Shown: positions 11,926-26,300 of the stretch, in pieces
How the letters are laid out: every line of letters begins with the position of its first letter
Position numbering within the stretch: the stretch's first letter is position 1
Made by a program: the position numbers and the translations under genes
Assembly: GCA_018398815.1 (NCBI GenBank)
Contig: CM031601.1
Location: 34,011,475-34,075,474 of the forward strand
Reading direction: 5' to 3'
Source of the DNA: Conus ventricosus
Taxonomy: Eukaryota > Mollusca > Gastropoda > Neogastropoda > Conidae
DNA: 64,000 nucleotides
Notes under the pieces: generated by a model
Database searches by the model: none
What the model was told of the DNA's origin: nothing
Seen by the model: the letters and a program-made list of their open reading frames with translations, nothing else

Positions 11926-12071
11926 CTGCTCCTCCTCATCCTGAGTCAGTGTATCTACGGCACTGTCTCAATGAACAACGGCCTGGCTCGCACGCCACCC
12001 ATGGGCTGGTTGTCATGGGAACGCTTCCGGTGTGAGACTGACTGTGTTACCTATCCTGACAGCTGTGTGAA
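11920..12071 (+). CDS. NAGA: NAGA coding exon 1 (residues 1-50 plus 2 nt)
   Basis: Starts at the first of two adjacent ATGs (11920 and 11923); either gives a hydrophobic leader ending near residue 17. It continues through the conserved TPPMGW and ERFRC motifs and ends GTGTGAA|GTATGT. The start codon lies at the edge of a tandem array whose units also contain ATGATGCTG. A real acceptor for an upstream 5' UTR exon may be the last TTGTTGTAG at 11901-11909. Confidence 0.93.
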
Positions 12072-14310
12072 GTATGTTAGACTGTAGACTGTGATGCATA
12101 ATGCAGAAGTTGATGTGAACTTGTTTGTCATACATAATGAAAAAAATTGATATGCACTTGTTTGTCTTGCATAATGAGAAAAGTTGATGTGCACATGTTT
12201 GTCATGCATAATGTGAAAAGTTGATATGCACATGTTTGTCTTGCATAATGAGAAAAGTTGATATGCACATGTTTGTTATGCACATTGAGAAAAATTGATG
12301 TGCACTTGTTTGTCTTGCATTATGAGAAAAGTTGATGTGCACATGTTTGTCTTGCATTATGAGAAAAGTTGATGTGCAGATTCTTGTCTTGCATTATGAG
12401 AAAAGTTGATGTGCACATGTTTGTCTTGCATTATGAGAAAAGTTGATGTGCACATGTTTGTCTTGCATTATGAGAAAAGTTGATGTGCACATGTTTGTCT
12501 TGCATTATGAGAAAAGTTGATGTGCACATGTTTGTCATGTATAATGGGAAAACGTTGGTCCATTCAGTATCTAGTGCATTGTTTTCTGGTCTGCAAACGA
12601 TTTGTTCTTTACATTAAAGTGTGGTCCATCCAGTATCTAATGCACAGTTTTCTGGTCTGCAATCTAAACTAAGCACATGTAATACATATTTCAAACAGTC
12701 AAGGTGTTAAGGATCAAAATCATGCCACTGGAATTCAAACTGGTGTTGAAATTATTATTCTCATTATTATTCTTTGAGTGTTTTAAGGGTCAAAATCATG
12801 CCACTATTATTCAAACTATTGATGAAATCATTATTTTCGTTGTTATAAGAGTATTTTTAAGGATCAAAATCATGCCACTATTATTCAAACTATTGATGAA
12901 ATTATTATCATTATTATTAGAGTATCTTAAGAATCAAAATTATGCCACTATTGTTCAAACTATTGATGAAATTATTATTATCAGTATTATTAGAGTGTGT
13001 TAAGGATAAACAAGATGCAAAGCATATAAACGTACTCCCAGTTTATCCTGAATACGCGTGAGATATTCTATAGAGAGGAAAAACCGTCTTGGGCTGATGT
13101 AACCGTAAGTAATGGCTTTTCTGGTAAACATCGGCCATGATCTGTGACCTATAATGAACATACTTAAAAATTTTCAGAAAGGTCGGCCAAGTACTTTCTG
13201 AGATTTTGCATAAAGAAGAAAACCATTATGGGCCGTTAGTAAGGGCTATAATGGTAAACTTAAACATCGGGCATTATCCGTGACCCATAATAAACATACC
13301 TACAAATTTTCAGAAATATTGGCCACATACGTTCTAAGATATTCCATTAAAAAAAAAAAGAACCGTTAGGGGCCGTTATAGCTGCTAGTAATGGCTATAA
13401 CGGTAAAGTAAAACATCGGGCATCATCCGGGACCCATAATGAACATACCTAAAAACTTTCAGAAAGATTAGCCAAGTACTTTCTTAGATATTCCATAAAG
13501 AAGAAAAACCGTTAAGGGCTGTTGTAACCGTTAGTAACGGCTATAACGGTAAACTAAAACATTGGGTATCATCCGTGACCCATAATGAACATACCTACAA
13601 ATTTTCAGAAAGATCAACAGAGTGCTTTTTGAGATATTCCATAAAGAAGAAAAACCATTATGGGCCGTTATAGCCCTTAGTAACGGCTATAACGGTAAAC
13701 TGAAACGTCGGGCATCATCCGTAACACATAGTAGTGAACATACATGCTAATTTTCACAAAGATCGGCCATGTACTTTCTGAGATATTCCATAAAGAAGAA
13801 AAACCATTACAGGCCATTACAGCTGTTAGTAATGGCTATAATGGCATTGTGACTCGTTTGTCCACGTTCTCTGGGCGGTTCGCTAACATTTATTTAAGAT
13901 TTATAATGGCAAATTAAAACATCGGGCATCATCTGTGACCCATAATGAACATACCTGCTAATTTTTACAAAGATCGGCCAAGTACTTTCTGAGATATTCC
14001 ATAAATAAGAAAAACCGTTACAGGCGCTACAGCCGTTAGTAACGGTTATAACGGTAAAGTAACACATCGGGCATCATTTCTGGCCCATAACAAACATACC
14101 TGCTAATTTTCACAAAGATCGGCCAAGTACTTTCTGAGATATTCCATAAAGAAGAAAAACCGTAACAGGTCATTACAGCCTTTAGTAACAGCTATAACGG
14201 TAAAATAACACATCGGGCATCATCTCTGGCCCATAACGAACATACAATTTTCAGAAAGATCGGCCCAGTAGTTTTGTCTGGAGCGAAAGGAACACATTTT
14301 GACCACGGAC

Positions 14311-14384
<74 letters not shown>

Positions 14385-17300
14385 CATTTCTTCATTCCCA
14401 TTCTAAAGTACTCCCTGTTCTATAAGAAATGGGAGTACAAAAACATGCCACTATCATTCAAACTATGCATGAAATTATAATTGTTATTATTAGTATTTTA
14501 CTACTATTATCATTATTGTTATTGTTCTTCTTATTATTATTATTATTTACACAGCGCCTAACCCTGATTAGAGTGCAAGCTGGAAGTGCTTTCATTTATA
14601 CAGCATGCTGCCTACCTGGGTGGAGCCACCTGAAGAGCTCTGCTAGCGCTACATTCAGTCATTGCCCATTTCATTAAGTCTGATATCAATCACTTATTGT
14701 TTCAGTAATGCTTTCATTTTTTTTTTTTTTTTAGTCATGGAGGATGCATGCTATGTGTATATGTGTCACCCATATCAACGGCTAAACTGGCTTCTGAAAT
14801 TTGGTGATGGTATTTCACATGTGTGCAAGATATCATGCATGCGTTCACACACAGAACCTTGGTTTGTAGTCTCATAAGAAGGATTTTTTGGGAAATCTGC
14901 AAATAAAACGAGCAAGGCATGTGTACATCAACCGGAATTGATTACTCCCAGGCATTTGACTTTACATAAAAATCAGTTCAACAGCATGCATCTGATGTAC
15001 CTGGAGTTGCTGCTGACCTTCAGAAGTGAATGTTGATATCAGTGAAAAGTGTTTGTCACATCGATTATGTTTGTCACATCGATTGTGTTTGTCACATCAA
15101 TTGTGTTGTCACATCGATTGTGTTTGTCACATCAATTGTGTTTGTCACATCGATTATGGAGGATTGGAACGGGAGAGTATTAGTGAGTGATGAAACCAGT
15201 CAGAGAGAACAAGTGGGGTTAAAGACGTTAGGCTTCAGACAGACATGAAATGATGACTGTGCGAGATCAGTCCTCAGTCACTGCAAGTTTTTATACAGCT
15301 GCCTCTGCATTTCAGTGTGAATGTCAGAAACACTGTTTGCTTTTCAGTGAGCAGCTGTACAAGGCCATGGCCGACAGGATGGTGTCAGACGGCTACAAAG
15401 AGGCCGGCTATGAGTACGTCCACATTGATGACTGCTGGGCCGCCCCTCAACGGGATGGAGAGGGAAGGCTGCAGGCAGATCCTGATCGCTTTCCTAGTGG
15501 CATAAAGGCTTTGGCTGACTATGTGAGTCGCCATATGTAATGTAACGCATTGACAGTGTAATGTTAGTGGATTTTTATTAGGCTTTTTTATTATGACTGC
15601 GTCAGTGTCTGCGTGAAATGTATCACACTGTAGCTTTAATGGCAATGATGATTATCAAGCATTAGGCGTTTGTCAGTATAACGACATGGTAATGATAAAA
15701 CTAAACGCTTTAGGCTTCAGTCAGCATACGGACATTTTAGTGGTAAAATCAACCACATTAGGCTTAGACAGTATAAGGACATTTTAATGGTAAAATTCAC
15801 CACTCAGGCTTATAATGACATTTTAATGGTAAGATTAACCACATTGGGCTTTTGTCAGTATAGTGACATTTTAGTGGTAAAATAAACACATGAGGCTTTT
15901 GTCAGTATAATGACATTTTAGTGGTAAAATTCAACGCATCAGGCTTCAGTCAGCATAAGGATATTTTAGTGGTAAGATTAACCACATTAAGCTTATGTTA
16001 GTTTAATGATATTTTAATTGTAGAATTAAACACATTAGGCCTCAGTCAGCACAATGAATTTTTAGTGGTAAAATTAACCGCATTAGGCTTTAGGCAGTGT
16101 AATGACATTGTAGTGGTAACATTAACTAATCAGGCTTCAGGCAGTGTAATGACATTTTAGAGATAAGATTAACCGCATTAGGCTTCAGGCAGTGTATTGA
16201 CATTTTAGAGATAAGTTTAACCGCATTAGGCTTCAGGCAGTGTAATGACATTTTAGAGATAAAATTAACAGCATTAGGCCTTAGGCAGTGTAATGACATT
16301 GTAGTGGTAAAATTAACTTATCAGGCTTCAGGCAGTGAAATGACATTTTAGAGATAAGATTAACCGCATTAGGCTTCAGACAGTGTATTGACATTTTAGA
16401 GATAAGTTTAACGCTTTTGGCTTCAGGCAATGTAATGTTTTAGAGATAAAATTAACTGCATTAGGCTTTAGGCAGTGTAATGACATTGTAGTGGTAAAAT
16501 TAACTTATCAGGCTTCAGGCAGTGTAATGTTTTAGTGGTAACATTTACCCTCTCATACTGTCTTCATGATCACAGGCATGCTGTATACTTGTCCAAGGCG
16601 TTGGATAACCATTTGATGTAAAGAGACTGTTTGAACCACATCATGTCTTTGTTTCCTTCAATGTCTGTAAACATGTGGATCATACTGTGATAAGATACTT
16701 TTGCACTTCGGTCTACAATTACTATAGAATTCTTCAACAGTTTGACTACCATTATATTTGTAGTAACACAGATGTAGAGATTGTTTTGTAGATAAATCAG
16801 CTGATGTATATTTGGAAAATCTTAGATATTAAAATGGTTTTGTAGACAGACCTTTATACTTTGGAAACATTGATACAGACTCATTTTGTAGATACATCAG
16901 TCTGTGTTATATTTTTGGACAGCAGAGATGTAATGTAGAAGGACCAGTGTAAGTAAGTTTTTATAACAATGGAGACGTAGAGATTGTTCTATGGATGGAC
17001 CACTATATGTAGGTTTTTGGATAACAGGGATAGAGGCTTGGCGTTATAGAAAAAACCAGTAGGGTATATGTATTTATTTAGATGACAGAGGAGTTGAGTT
17101 TGTTTTATAGATTGTTAAACTGATGTATCTATTTATGGAGTAACACAGATTAAACGATTGTTAATGACAGAAAATATTGTGTTGATTATAGTCACACTTA
17201 TTCACTGAGAGAGACCAGCATAGCCAAATGATTTTGCCATATTTTGTGTACATGTTTGGTGAAAATATGAATTTTTTTTAGTGGTAATTGCATTTGTGGT

Positions 17301-20300
17301 GTTTAGCCTTTGTGTTATCTTGATGTGCTTTGACGTAAAAGTGATGACTCTTGCCAAGTCTCATGCAAAGTCTCGTTTGGCTGTATCAGAGTCTTCAACA
17401 GCTTGTTGGTACATACAATATGCCATAAATTACCATTAAAAACAAAGCAGAATGAAACAAAACTGGCAAGAGAACATGACTTTGTGCCTAAGTATGCTGA
17501 GGATTCAGCTTTGTAAGTAATCTGTATTGTGAGGAACTATTTCAAATGTAGTTACTGTAAAACAGAATATCTCTCCACCCTTTGCTGTCTATGATGCATA
17601 GCATTCTTTTACTGATTTAGTCATTGGTAGGTGAAAATGAACCCCTCTCCACTCCCCCCTCCCCAATAGTCCATTCACTATACCCCGTCTGTGAACGTCA
17701 TTGCATGCTAAATAGTCCATTCACTACACCCCATCTGTGAATGTCATTGCATGCTAAATAGTCCATTCAATACACCCCATCTGTGAATGTCATTGCATGC
17801 TAAATAGTCCATTCACTACACCCCATCTGTGAATGTCATTGCATGCTAAATAGTCCATTCACTACACCCCGTCTGTGAACGTCATTGCATGCTAAATAGT
17901 CCATTCACTACACACCGTCTGTGAACGTCATTGCATGCTAAATAGTCCATTCACTACACCCCGTCTGTGAACGTCATTGCATGCTAAATAGTCCATTCAC
18001 TACACCCCATCTGTGAATGTCATTGCATGCTAAATAGTCCATTCAATACACCCCATCTGTGAATGTCATTGCATGCTAAATAGTCCATTAATTACACCCC
18101 ATCTGTGAATGTCATTGCATGCTAAATAGTCCATTCATTACACATCTGTTGTCGTCACTGCATGCTAGGTAGTCCATTCATTACACATCTGTTGTCGTCA
18201 CTGCATGTTAAGTAGTCCATTCATTACACATCTGTTGTCGTCACTGCATGCTAGGTAGTCCATTCATTACACATCTGTTGTCGTCACTGCATGCTAGGTA
18301 GTCCATTCATTACACATCTGTTGTCGTCACTGCATGTTAAGTAGTCCATTCATTACACATCTGTCGTCGTCACTGCATGCTAGGTAGTCCATTCATTACA
18401 CATCTGTTGTCGTCACTGCATGTTATGTAGTCCATTCATTACACATCTGTTGTCGTCACTGCATGTTAAGTAGTCCATTCATTACACATCTGTTGTCGTC
18501 ACTGCATGTTAAGTAGTCCATTCATTACACATCTGTTGTCGTCACTGCATGTTAAGTAGTCCATTCATTACACATCTGTGGACATCACTGCATGATACCT
18601 TCACCTGTGAAATCTTACACATTGTCACTGGATTATAATGATACCCTCACCTGTCATATACACACTGTGAGTGGATTATAATGATACCCTCACCTGTGAT
18701 ATATACACTGTCAGTGGATTATATTGATACCCTGACCTGTCATATACACACTGTGAGTGGATTATAATGATACCCTCACCTGTGATATATACACTGTCAG
18801 TGGATTATAATGATACCCTGACCTGTCATATACACACTGTGAGTGGATTATAATGATACCCTCGCCTGTGATATATACACTGTCAGAAGATTATAATGAT
18901 ACCCTGACCTGTCACATAAACACTGTGATTGGATTATAATGATACCCTCACTTGTGGCTGGTCTGTATAGGTTGGTCACTGAAATGTTGCCTCTGTTACT
19001 GGATTATAATGATAGCCTAACAGAACACCCCTCATGTTGAAGTATTCCTTGAGGTGTGCATTCAGGGACCAGTAATATTGGTTTCACACTTCACTCATAT
19101 CGCCTTTGTTGTTTTTTGTTGTCATTTGGGTGTACTAAACAGTAGGCACCTGCATGTTGTCATTTGGGTTCATAGAATAGTAGGCCTGCTTGTTGTCATT
19201 TGGGTCCATTGAATAGTAGGCCTGCATTTTGTTATCATTTGGGTACATTGAATAGTAGGCCTGCATGTTGTTATCATTTGGGTATATTCAATTGTAGGCC
19301 TGGATGTTGTTGTCATCTAGGTACATTGAATAGTAGGCCTGTAGGTTGTCATTTGGGTACATTGAATAGTAGGCCTGCATGTTGTCATCATTTGGGTACA
19401 TTGAATAGTAGGCCTGCATGTTGTCATCATTTGGGTACATTGAATAGTAGGCCTGCATGTTGGTTGTCATTTGGGTCCATTGAATAGCAGGCCTGTATGT
19501 TGTTGTCATTTGGGTCCTTTGAATAGTAGGCCTGTATGTTGTTGTCATTTGGGTCCTTTGAATAGTAGGCCTGTATGTTGTTGTCATTTGGGTCCTTTGA
19601 ATAGTAGGCCTGCATGTTGTTGTCATTTGGATCCATTGAATAGTAGGCCTGCATGTTGTTGTCATTTGGGTACATTGAATAGTAGGCCTGCATGTTGTTG
19701 TCATTTGGGTACATTGAATAGTAGGCCTGCATGTTGTTGTCATTTGGGTACATTGAATAGTAGGCCTGCATGTTGTTGTCATTTGGGTACATTGAATAGT
19801 AGGCCTGCATGTTGTTGTCATTTGGGTACATTGAATAGTAGGCCTGCATGTTGTCATTTGGGTACATTGAATAGTAGGCCTGCATGTTGTCATTTGGGTA
19901 CATTGAATAGTAGGCCTGCATGTTGTTGTCATTTGGGTACATTGAATAGTAGGCCTGTACTTTCTTGTCATTTGGTCCATTGAACAGTAGGCTTTCATTT
20001 TGTTGTGATTTGAATATGTTGAATAATACAGCATGTATTTTGCGTTTGGGCACATTGAATAGTTGACTTGCCTTTCATTGTAAGTTGGGTACATTGAACA
20101 GCAGGCCTGAATTTTTGTTTGATCCTGTGAACACAGTGAAGTTCTCATAGGGAATGGATACTTGGAATGTTGATGGATACCTATGATGCTGTTTTGGAGT
20201 TGTTGTCTGCTACTATTCAGCCCTTTCACCCACTGCATTTGAGTAAATCCACTGAACTGATGAAACCTTACAGGTGAAGTACGTGACACTGAGGGGGAGG

Positions 20301-23300
20301 TCAGATGGTGTAACAGGTGAAGCAGTGGGGACACAACACAATGCAAGAGTCACTGAGGGGGAGGTCAGATGGTGTAACAGGTGAAGCAGTGGGGACACAA
20401 CACAATGCAAGAGACACTGAGGGGGAGGTCAGATGGTGTAACAGGTGAAGCAGTGGGGACACAACACAATGCAAGAGACACTGAGGGGGAGGTCAGATGG
20501 TGTAACAGGTGAAGCAGTGGGGACACAACACAATGCAAGAGACACTGAGGGGGAGGTCAGATGGTGTAACAGGTGAAGCAGTGGGGACACAACACAATGC
20601 AAGAGACACTGAGGGGGAGGTCAGATGGTGTAACAGGTGAAGCAGTGGGGACACAACACAATGCAAGAGACACTGAGGGGGAGGTCAGATGGTGTAACAG
20701 GTGAAGCAGTGGGGAACTTCTGCTGTACAAGATGAGTTTTGTGAATCCACCCCAATCTATTACAGGCTTTTTAAAAATTAATTCAAAGAGCATATCATGC
20801 ATGATTTCAAATATTTGTATAAACCTTTTCAGGTCCATGAGCGAGGGCTGAAGCTGGGGATCTACACTGATATTGGCTATGCCACCTGCCAAAAGTACCC
20901 TGGCTCTGAGTTCTACCTGCAGAGCGATGCCAAGTCGTTTGCAGAGTGGGGCGTGGACCTGGTGAAGACTGATGGGTGTTACACCAATTTCCACCAGACC
21001 GACTTTGGTGAGTTGAAGAACAAAGACAGACCAACCTTGGTGAGTTGAAGAACAAAGACAGACCAATTTTGGTGAATTAAAGAACACAGACAGTCTATCT
21101 TTGGTGAGTTGAAGACCAAAGACAGACCAGTTCTGGTGAGTTGAAGAACAAAGACAGACCGATCTTGGTGAGTTGAACAAGGACAGACCGATATTGGTGA
21201 GTTGAACAAAGACAGACCAATTTTTGTGAGCTGAGGAACAAAGACCGACTTGAGTGAGTTGAAGAACAAAGACAGACCGACTTTGGTGAGTTGAAGAACA
21301 AAGACAGACCGACTTTGGTGAGTTGAAGAACAAAGACAGGCTGACTTTGGTGTGTTAAAGAAGAACGACAGACTGATTTTGGTGAGTTGAAAACAAAGAC
21401 AGTGTATGTAAACGGTAGAACAGGCTAAATTTCTATGTGAAGTGTATAAGAATCCTCCCCAGTTATTGTCAGAGACAAGGGGTGTGTGTGTGCTTGGCCG
21501 GGGGGGAGGGGGGGGTATGCTTTTTGTGACATTGCTGTGAATTCACCAGTTAGAATCAGAGGTAAGAGGTTGATTGACTTCTGTCAATGTGTTTGAGAGA
21601 GGGGGAGCTTGCTGTCTGTGGTATAGCTGTGAAAAGCAATATTTCTGTCACAGGATGTTATGACCATTAATCTGTATGAAGGGGGAGGTAGCAATAATTT
21701 CATCAAGGAGAGTTATGACCATTGATCTATATGACGGAGGTGGAGGTAGCAATACTTTTATCACTGGTAGCTTATGACCATTGATCTATATGAAGAGGGG
21801 GAGGTAGCAATACTTTTATCACTGGAAATTTATTACCAATAATCTATATGAAGGAGGGGGAAGTGGTGTACTTTTATCACTGCAAAGTTATGACCAATAA
21901 TCTGTATGAAGAGAGTAAGGGGGTGTACTTTTATCACTAGAAAGTTATGACCAATAATCCATATGAAGGAGGGGAGGGGGCATACTTTTATCACTGGTAA
22001 GTTATGACCAGTAATCCATATGAAGGAGGGGGCATACTTTTGGATTTAGTTCTGATCATGTTCAAAGTGTGAATAAACAATTCAAAATTTAAGACTGCGA
22101 TAAAAACTTGTATTGAAGATTATCAAATATATTCATTCACACATCCCATACTCACCCTAAAATCAACAATTTGTAACCAGACAAAGTAGCTGAGAGTTCA
22201 ACTCTCTATTCTCTCAGACTTCTTCCTCTTCTTCTCCTCCTAGCTAATCTTCCTTTTTTTTTCCAACTTGGTGCTCTCTCCTCCTCTGTTTCTACCAAAG
22301 CGACAGGAAATCTTTTTTGTCAAAGAGCACAAATCACTGTTGAAAAAATGTCCAATCAGGAGCAAGCACCCTGTAAAGGTGAGTTTTCAATAGGGTTCAA
22401 ATTGCACACAAAAAAGACCCTTTTTTTCACGTGGGGTGCATGGCATTGACAATAATTGCTTGGTCATGGAGCAGGCATTAGTGAGCTCTCCTTCCCTGAT
22501 TTAATGTCCCTAATTTAATGGACTTCTTTTCAAGTTTCCCAGTTTTCCTCTGCTTCAGAGGGGCACAAATTCCTCTAGAAACTTGTTTTTAATTGCCTGA
22601 AAAACCTGCAATTTCTCTTTCCATTTCCAGTGTGTATCTAGCTTCTGGGGAGTGTTGGGAGGTGAAGGTACTGCCATCCTCCCCCCCCCCCCCTCCCAAC
22701 TCTCAAACAGGGGCACTGCCCCTGCACTTCACCAGGGGCCTGGTTGGTCATAGCTGCCCTGGCCTTCAGTGACTTGAAGTGTCAAAGTGGCAAGCACAGA
22801 GGGGCAGGGATGGGCCAAAGCCATACTGTTATGGTGGGAAAGGCACTGTTTGTGGTTTGTGCAGCATTCCCGGCATTCAGCTTCTACCTGAACAGGACTG
22901 GTCAACCCATGCTGCTGGGCTGCAACTGGCCTGCCCCTCAGATGGGAAATCACATCAAGGTCTGCCACACACTGTGCATCCACTAATGATATTCATGTTG
23001 TGTCGTCCTGTGTGTGTTTATGTGAGTGTGTACAAGATACAAGATACAAGAATACTTTATTTCTAAATTCTCACACACACAGACACACACACACACAAAT
23101 GTGAGTATGTACGTCGGCTCGCTCCTATGCATACACATATACACATGCATGTATGTGCATGTCCACACCCACATGTTGTGCACATACATGCATACACATG
23201 AACGCACAAATGCATACACACTGTTATGCAGTGGATATCCCATTATTATGATGTGATTGTTATACAGTAGATACCCAGTATTATGATACCATTGTTATGC

Positions 23301-26300
23301 AATAGATGCCCATTGATATGATACGATTTTTGTACAGTAGATACCCAGTGTTTTGATTCGATTGTTATGCAGTAGATACCCCATTATTATGATATGATTG
23401 TTACACAGTAGATACCCATTATCGTATGAATGTTATGCGCAAGATACCCCATTATTATGATATGATTGTTACACAGTAGATACCCATTATCGTATGAATG
23501 TTATGCGCAAGATACCCCATTATTATGATATGATTGTTACACAGTAGATACCCATTATCGTATGAATGTTATGGGCAGGATACCCCATTATAATGACTGT
23601 TATGCTGTAGATACCCCATTATCATATGACTCATGCAGTAGATACCCCCTGTTATTATGATTGTTCTGCAGTTGATACTTTATTAAGATATGATTGTTCT
23701 GCAGTTGATACTTTATTAAGATATGATTGTTCTGCAGTTGATACTTTATTATGATATAATTGTTCTGCAGTTGATACTTTATTATGATATAATTGTTCTA
23801 CAGTTGATACTTTATTATGATATAATTGTTCTGCAGTTGATACTTTATTATGATATAATTGTTCTGCAGTTGATACTTTATTATGATATGATTGTTCTGC
23901 AGTTGATACTTTATTAAGATATGATTGTTCTGCAGTTGATACTTTATTAAGATGTGATTGTCCTGCAGTTGATACTTTATTATGATATGATTGTTATGCA
24001 GTACATACTTTATTATGATATGATTGTAAGATTGTTATGCAGTACATACTTTATTATGATATGATTGTAAATGCAGTAGATACCCTATTATTATGATTGT
24101 TTTGCAGTTGATACTTATTATGATATTATTGTTATGCAGTAGATACCCTAGTATTATGATTGTTCTGCTGTTGATACTTATTATGATATTATTGTTATGC
24201 AGTAGATACCCTAGTATTATGATTGTTCTGCTGTTGATACTTATTATGATATTATTGTTATGCAGTAGATACCCTAGTATTATGATTGTTCTGCTGTTGA
24301 TACTTATTATGATGTAATTGTTGTGCAGTAGATACCCTAGTATTATGATTGTTCTGCTGTTGATACTTTATTATGATATGATTGTTGTGCAGTAGAAGCC
24401 CAGTTATGATTAATATATAATTTTAAAGCAGCAGTAATAGATCTTTATGATGACCTGATTGTTGTGATCTGGATGTGTCCCATTGCAGCCCAACTTCAGC
24501 TTGGTGAGGGAGAACTGTAACACCTGGCGTGCCTTTGGCGACATTCAGGACAGCTGGGAGGTGCTCAAGACCATCCTGGACTTTTACGGAAAGAATGAGT
24601 ACAGCTTCGCCAGCTTCTCTGGCCCTGGCGGATTTGCTGATCCTGACCAGGTGTGTTGAGATGTACTGATCCTGATCAGGTGTGTTGAAATGTACTGATC
24701 CTGATCAGGTGTGTTGAAATGTACTGATCCTGACCAGGTGTGTTGAAATGTACTGATCCTGAACAGGTGTGTTGAAATGTACTGATCCTGAACAGGTGTG
24801 TTGAAATGTACTGATCCTGATCAGGTGTGTTGAAATGTACTGATCCTGATCAGGTGTGTTGAAATGTACTGATCCTGAACAGGTGTGTTGAAATGTACTG
24901 ATCCTGATCAGGTGTGTTGAAATGTACTGATCCTGATCAGGTGTGTTGAAATGTACTGATCCTGACCAGGTGTGTTGAAATGTACTGATCCTGATCAGGT
25001 GTGTTGAAATGGACTGATCCTGACCAGGTGTGTTGAAATGGACTGATCCTGATCAGGTGTGTTGAAATGTACTGATCCTGATCAGGTGTGTTGAAATGGA
25101 CTGATCCTGATCAGGTGTGTTGAAATGTACTGATCCTGATCAGGTGTGTTGAAATGGACTGATCCTGATCAGGTGTGTTGAAATGGACTGATCCTGATCA
25201 GGTGTATTGGATTGTACTGATTCCGATATCAGGTTTATTGGAATGTACTGATTTCGATCAGGTGTGTTGAAATAGATGGATCCTGACCAGGTGTGTTGAA
25301 ATGGATGGATCCTGATCAGGTGTGTTGAAATGTACTGACCATAATCAGGTGTGTTGAAATGGACTGACCATAATCAGGTGTGCTGAAATGGACTGACCAT
25401 AATCAGGTGTGCTGAAATGTACTGATCCTGATCAGGTGTGCTGAAATGTACTGATCCTGATCAGGTGTGCTGAAATGTACTGATCCTGATCAGGTGTGCT
25501 GAAATGTACTGATCCTGATCAGGTGTGTTGAAATGGACTGATCCTGATCAGGTGTGCTGAAATGTACTGATCCTGATCAGGTGTGTTGAAATGTACTGAT
25601 CCTGATCAGGTGTGTTGAAATGTACTGATCCTGATCAGGTGTGTTGAAATGGACTGATCCTGATCAGGTGTGTTGAAATGTACTGATCCTGATCAGGTGT
25701 GTTGAAATGTACTGATGTTCCAGTCTGACCAGTTGTGTTGAAATGTACTGATGTTCCAGTCTGACCAGTTGTGTTGAAATGTACTGATGTTCCATTTTAC
25801 CAGGTGTGTTGAAATGTACTGATGTTCCATTTTACCAGGTGTGTTGAAATGTACTGATGTTCCATTTTACCAGGTGTGTTGAAATGGACTGATGTTCCAG
25901 TCTGACCAGTTGTGTTGAAATGTACTGATGTTCCATTTTACCAGGTGTGTTAAAATGTACTGATGTTCCATTTTACCAGGTGTGTTGAAATGGACTGATG
26001 TTCCATTTTACCAGGTGTGTTGAAATGTACTGATGTTTTGTTCTGACTTGTGTGTTGAAATGTATTCTTTCTTTCTTTCTTTCTGCGTACGCAGGCTGAT
26101 ACTCCTGCGGACACTCCCTGTATAGCCAGGCAGTGGAGTTTTGTGTGTATGACTTTTTTTTATCCCGCCATTAAGGCAGCCATACTCCATCTTCGGGGAA
26201 GGTGCATGCTATGTGTCACGTGTCATCCATACCAACGGTCAAACTGGCCTTCTCTTCCGAAAGTTGGTGATGGGATTTTACGTGTGTGCAAGATGTTATG

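Noticed and set aside
14304..14381. Z-DNA-type (CA)n as a regulatory element
   Set aside because: Common microsatellite; nothing in context supports a function.
19288..20346. 352-codon minus-strand frame with 13-residue periodicity
   Set aside because: 39-bp array within a NAGA intron; a by-product of the period, antisense to a real gene.
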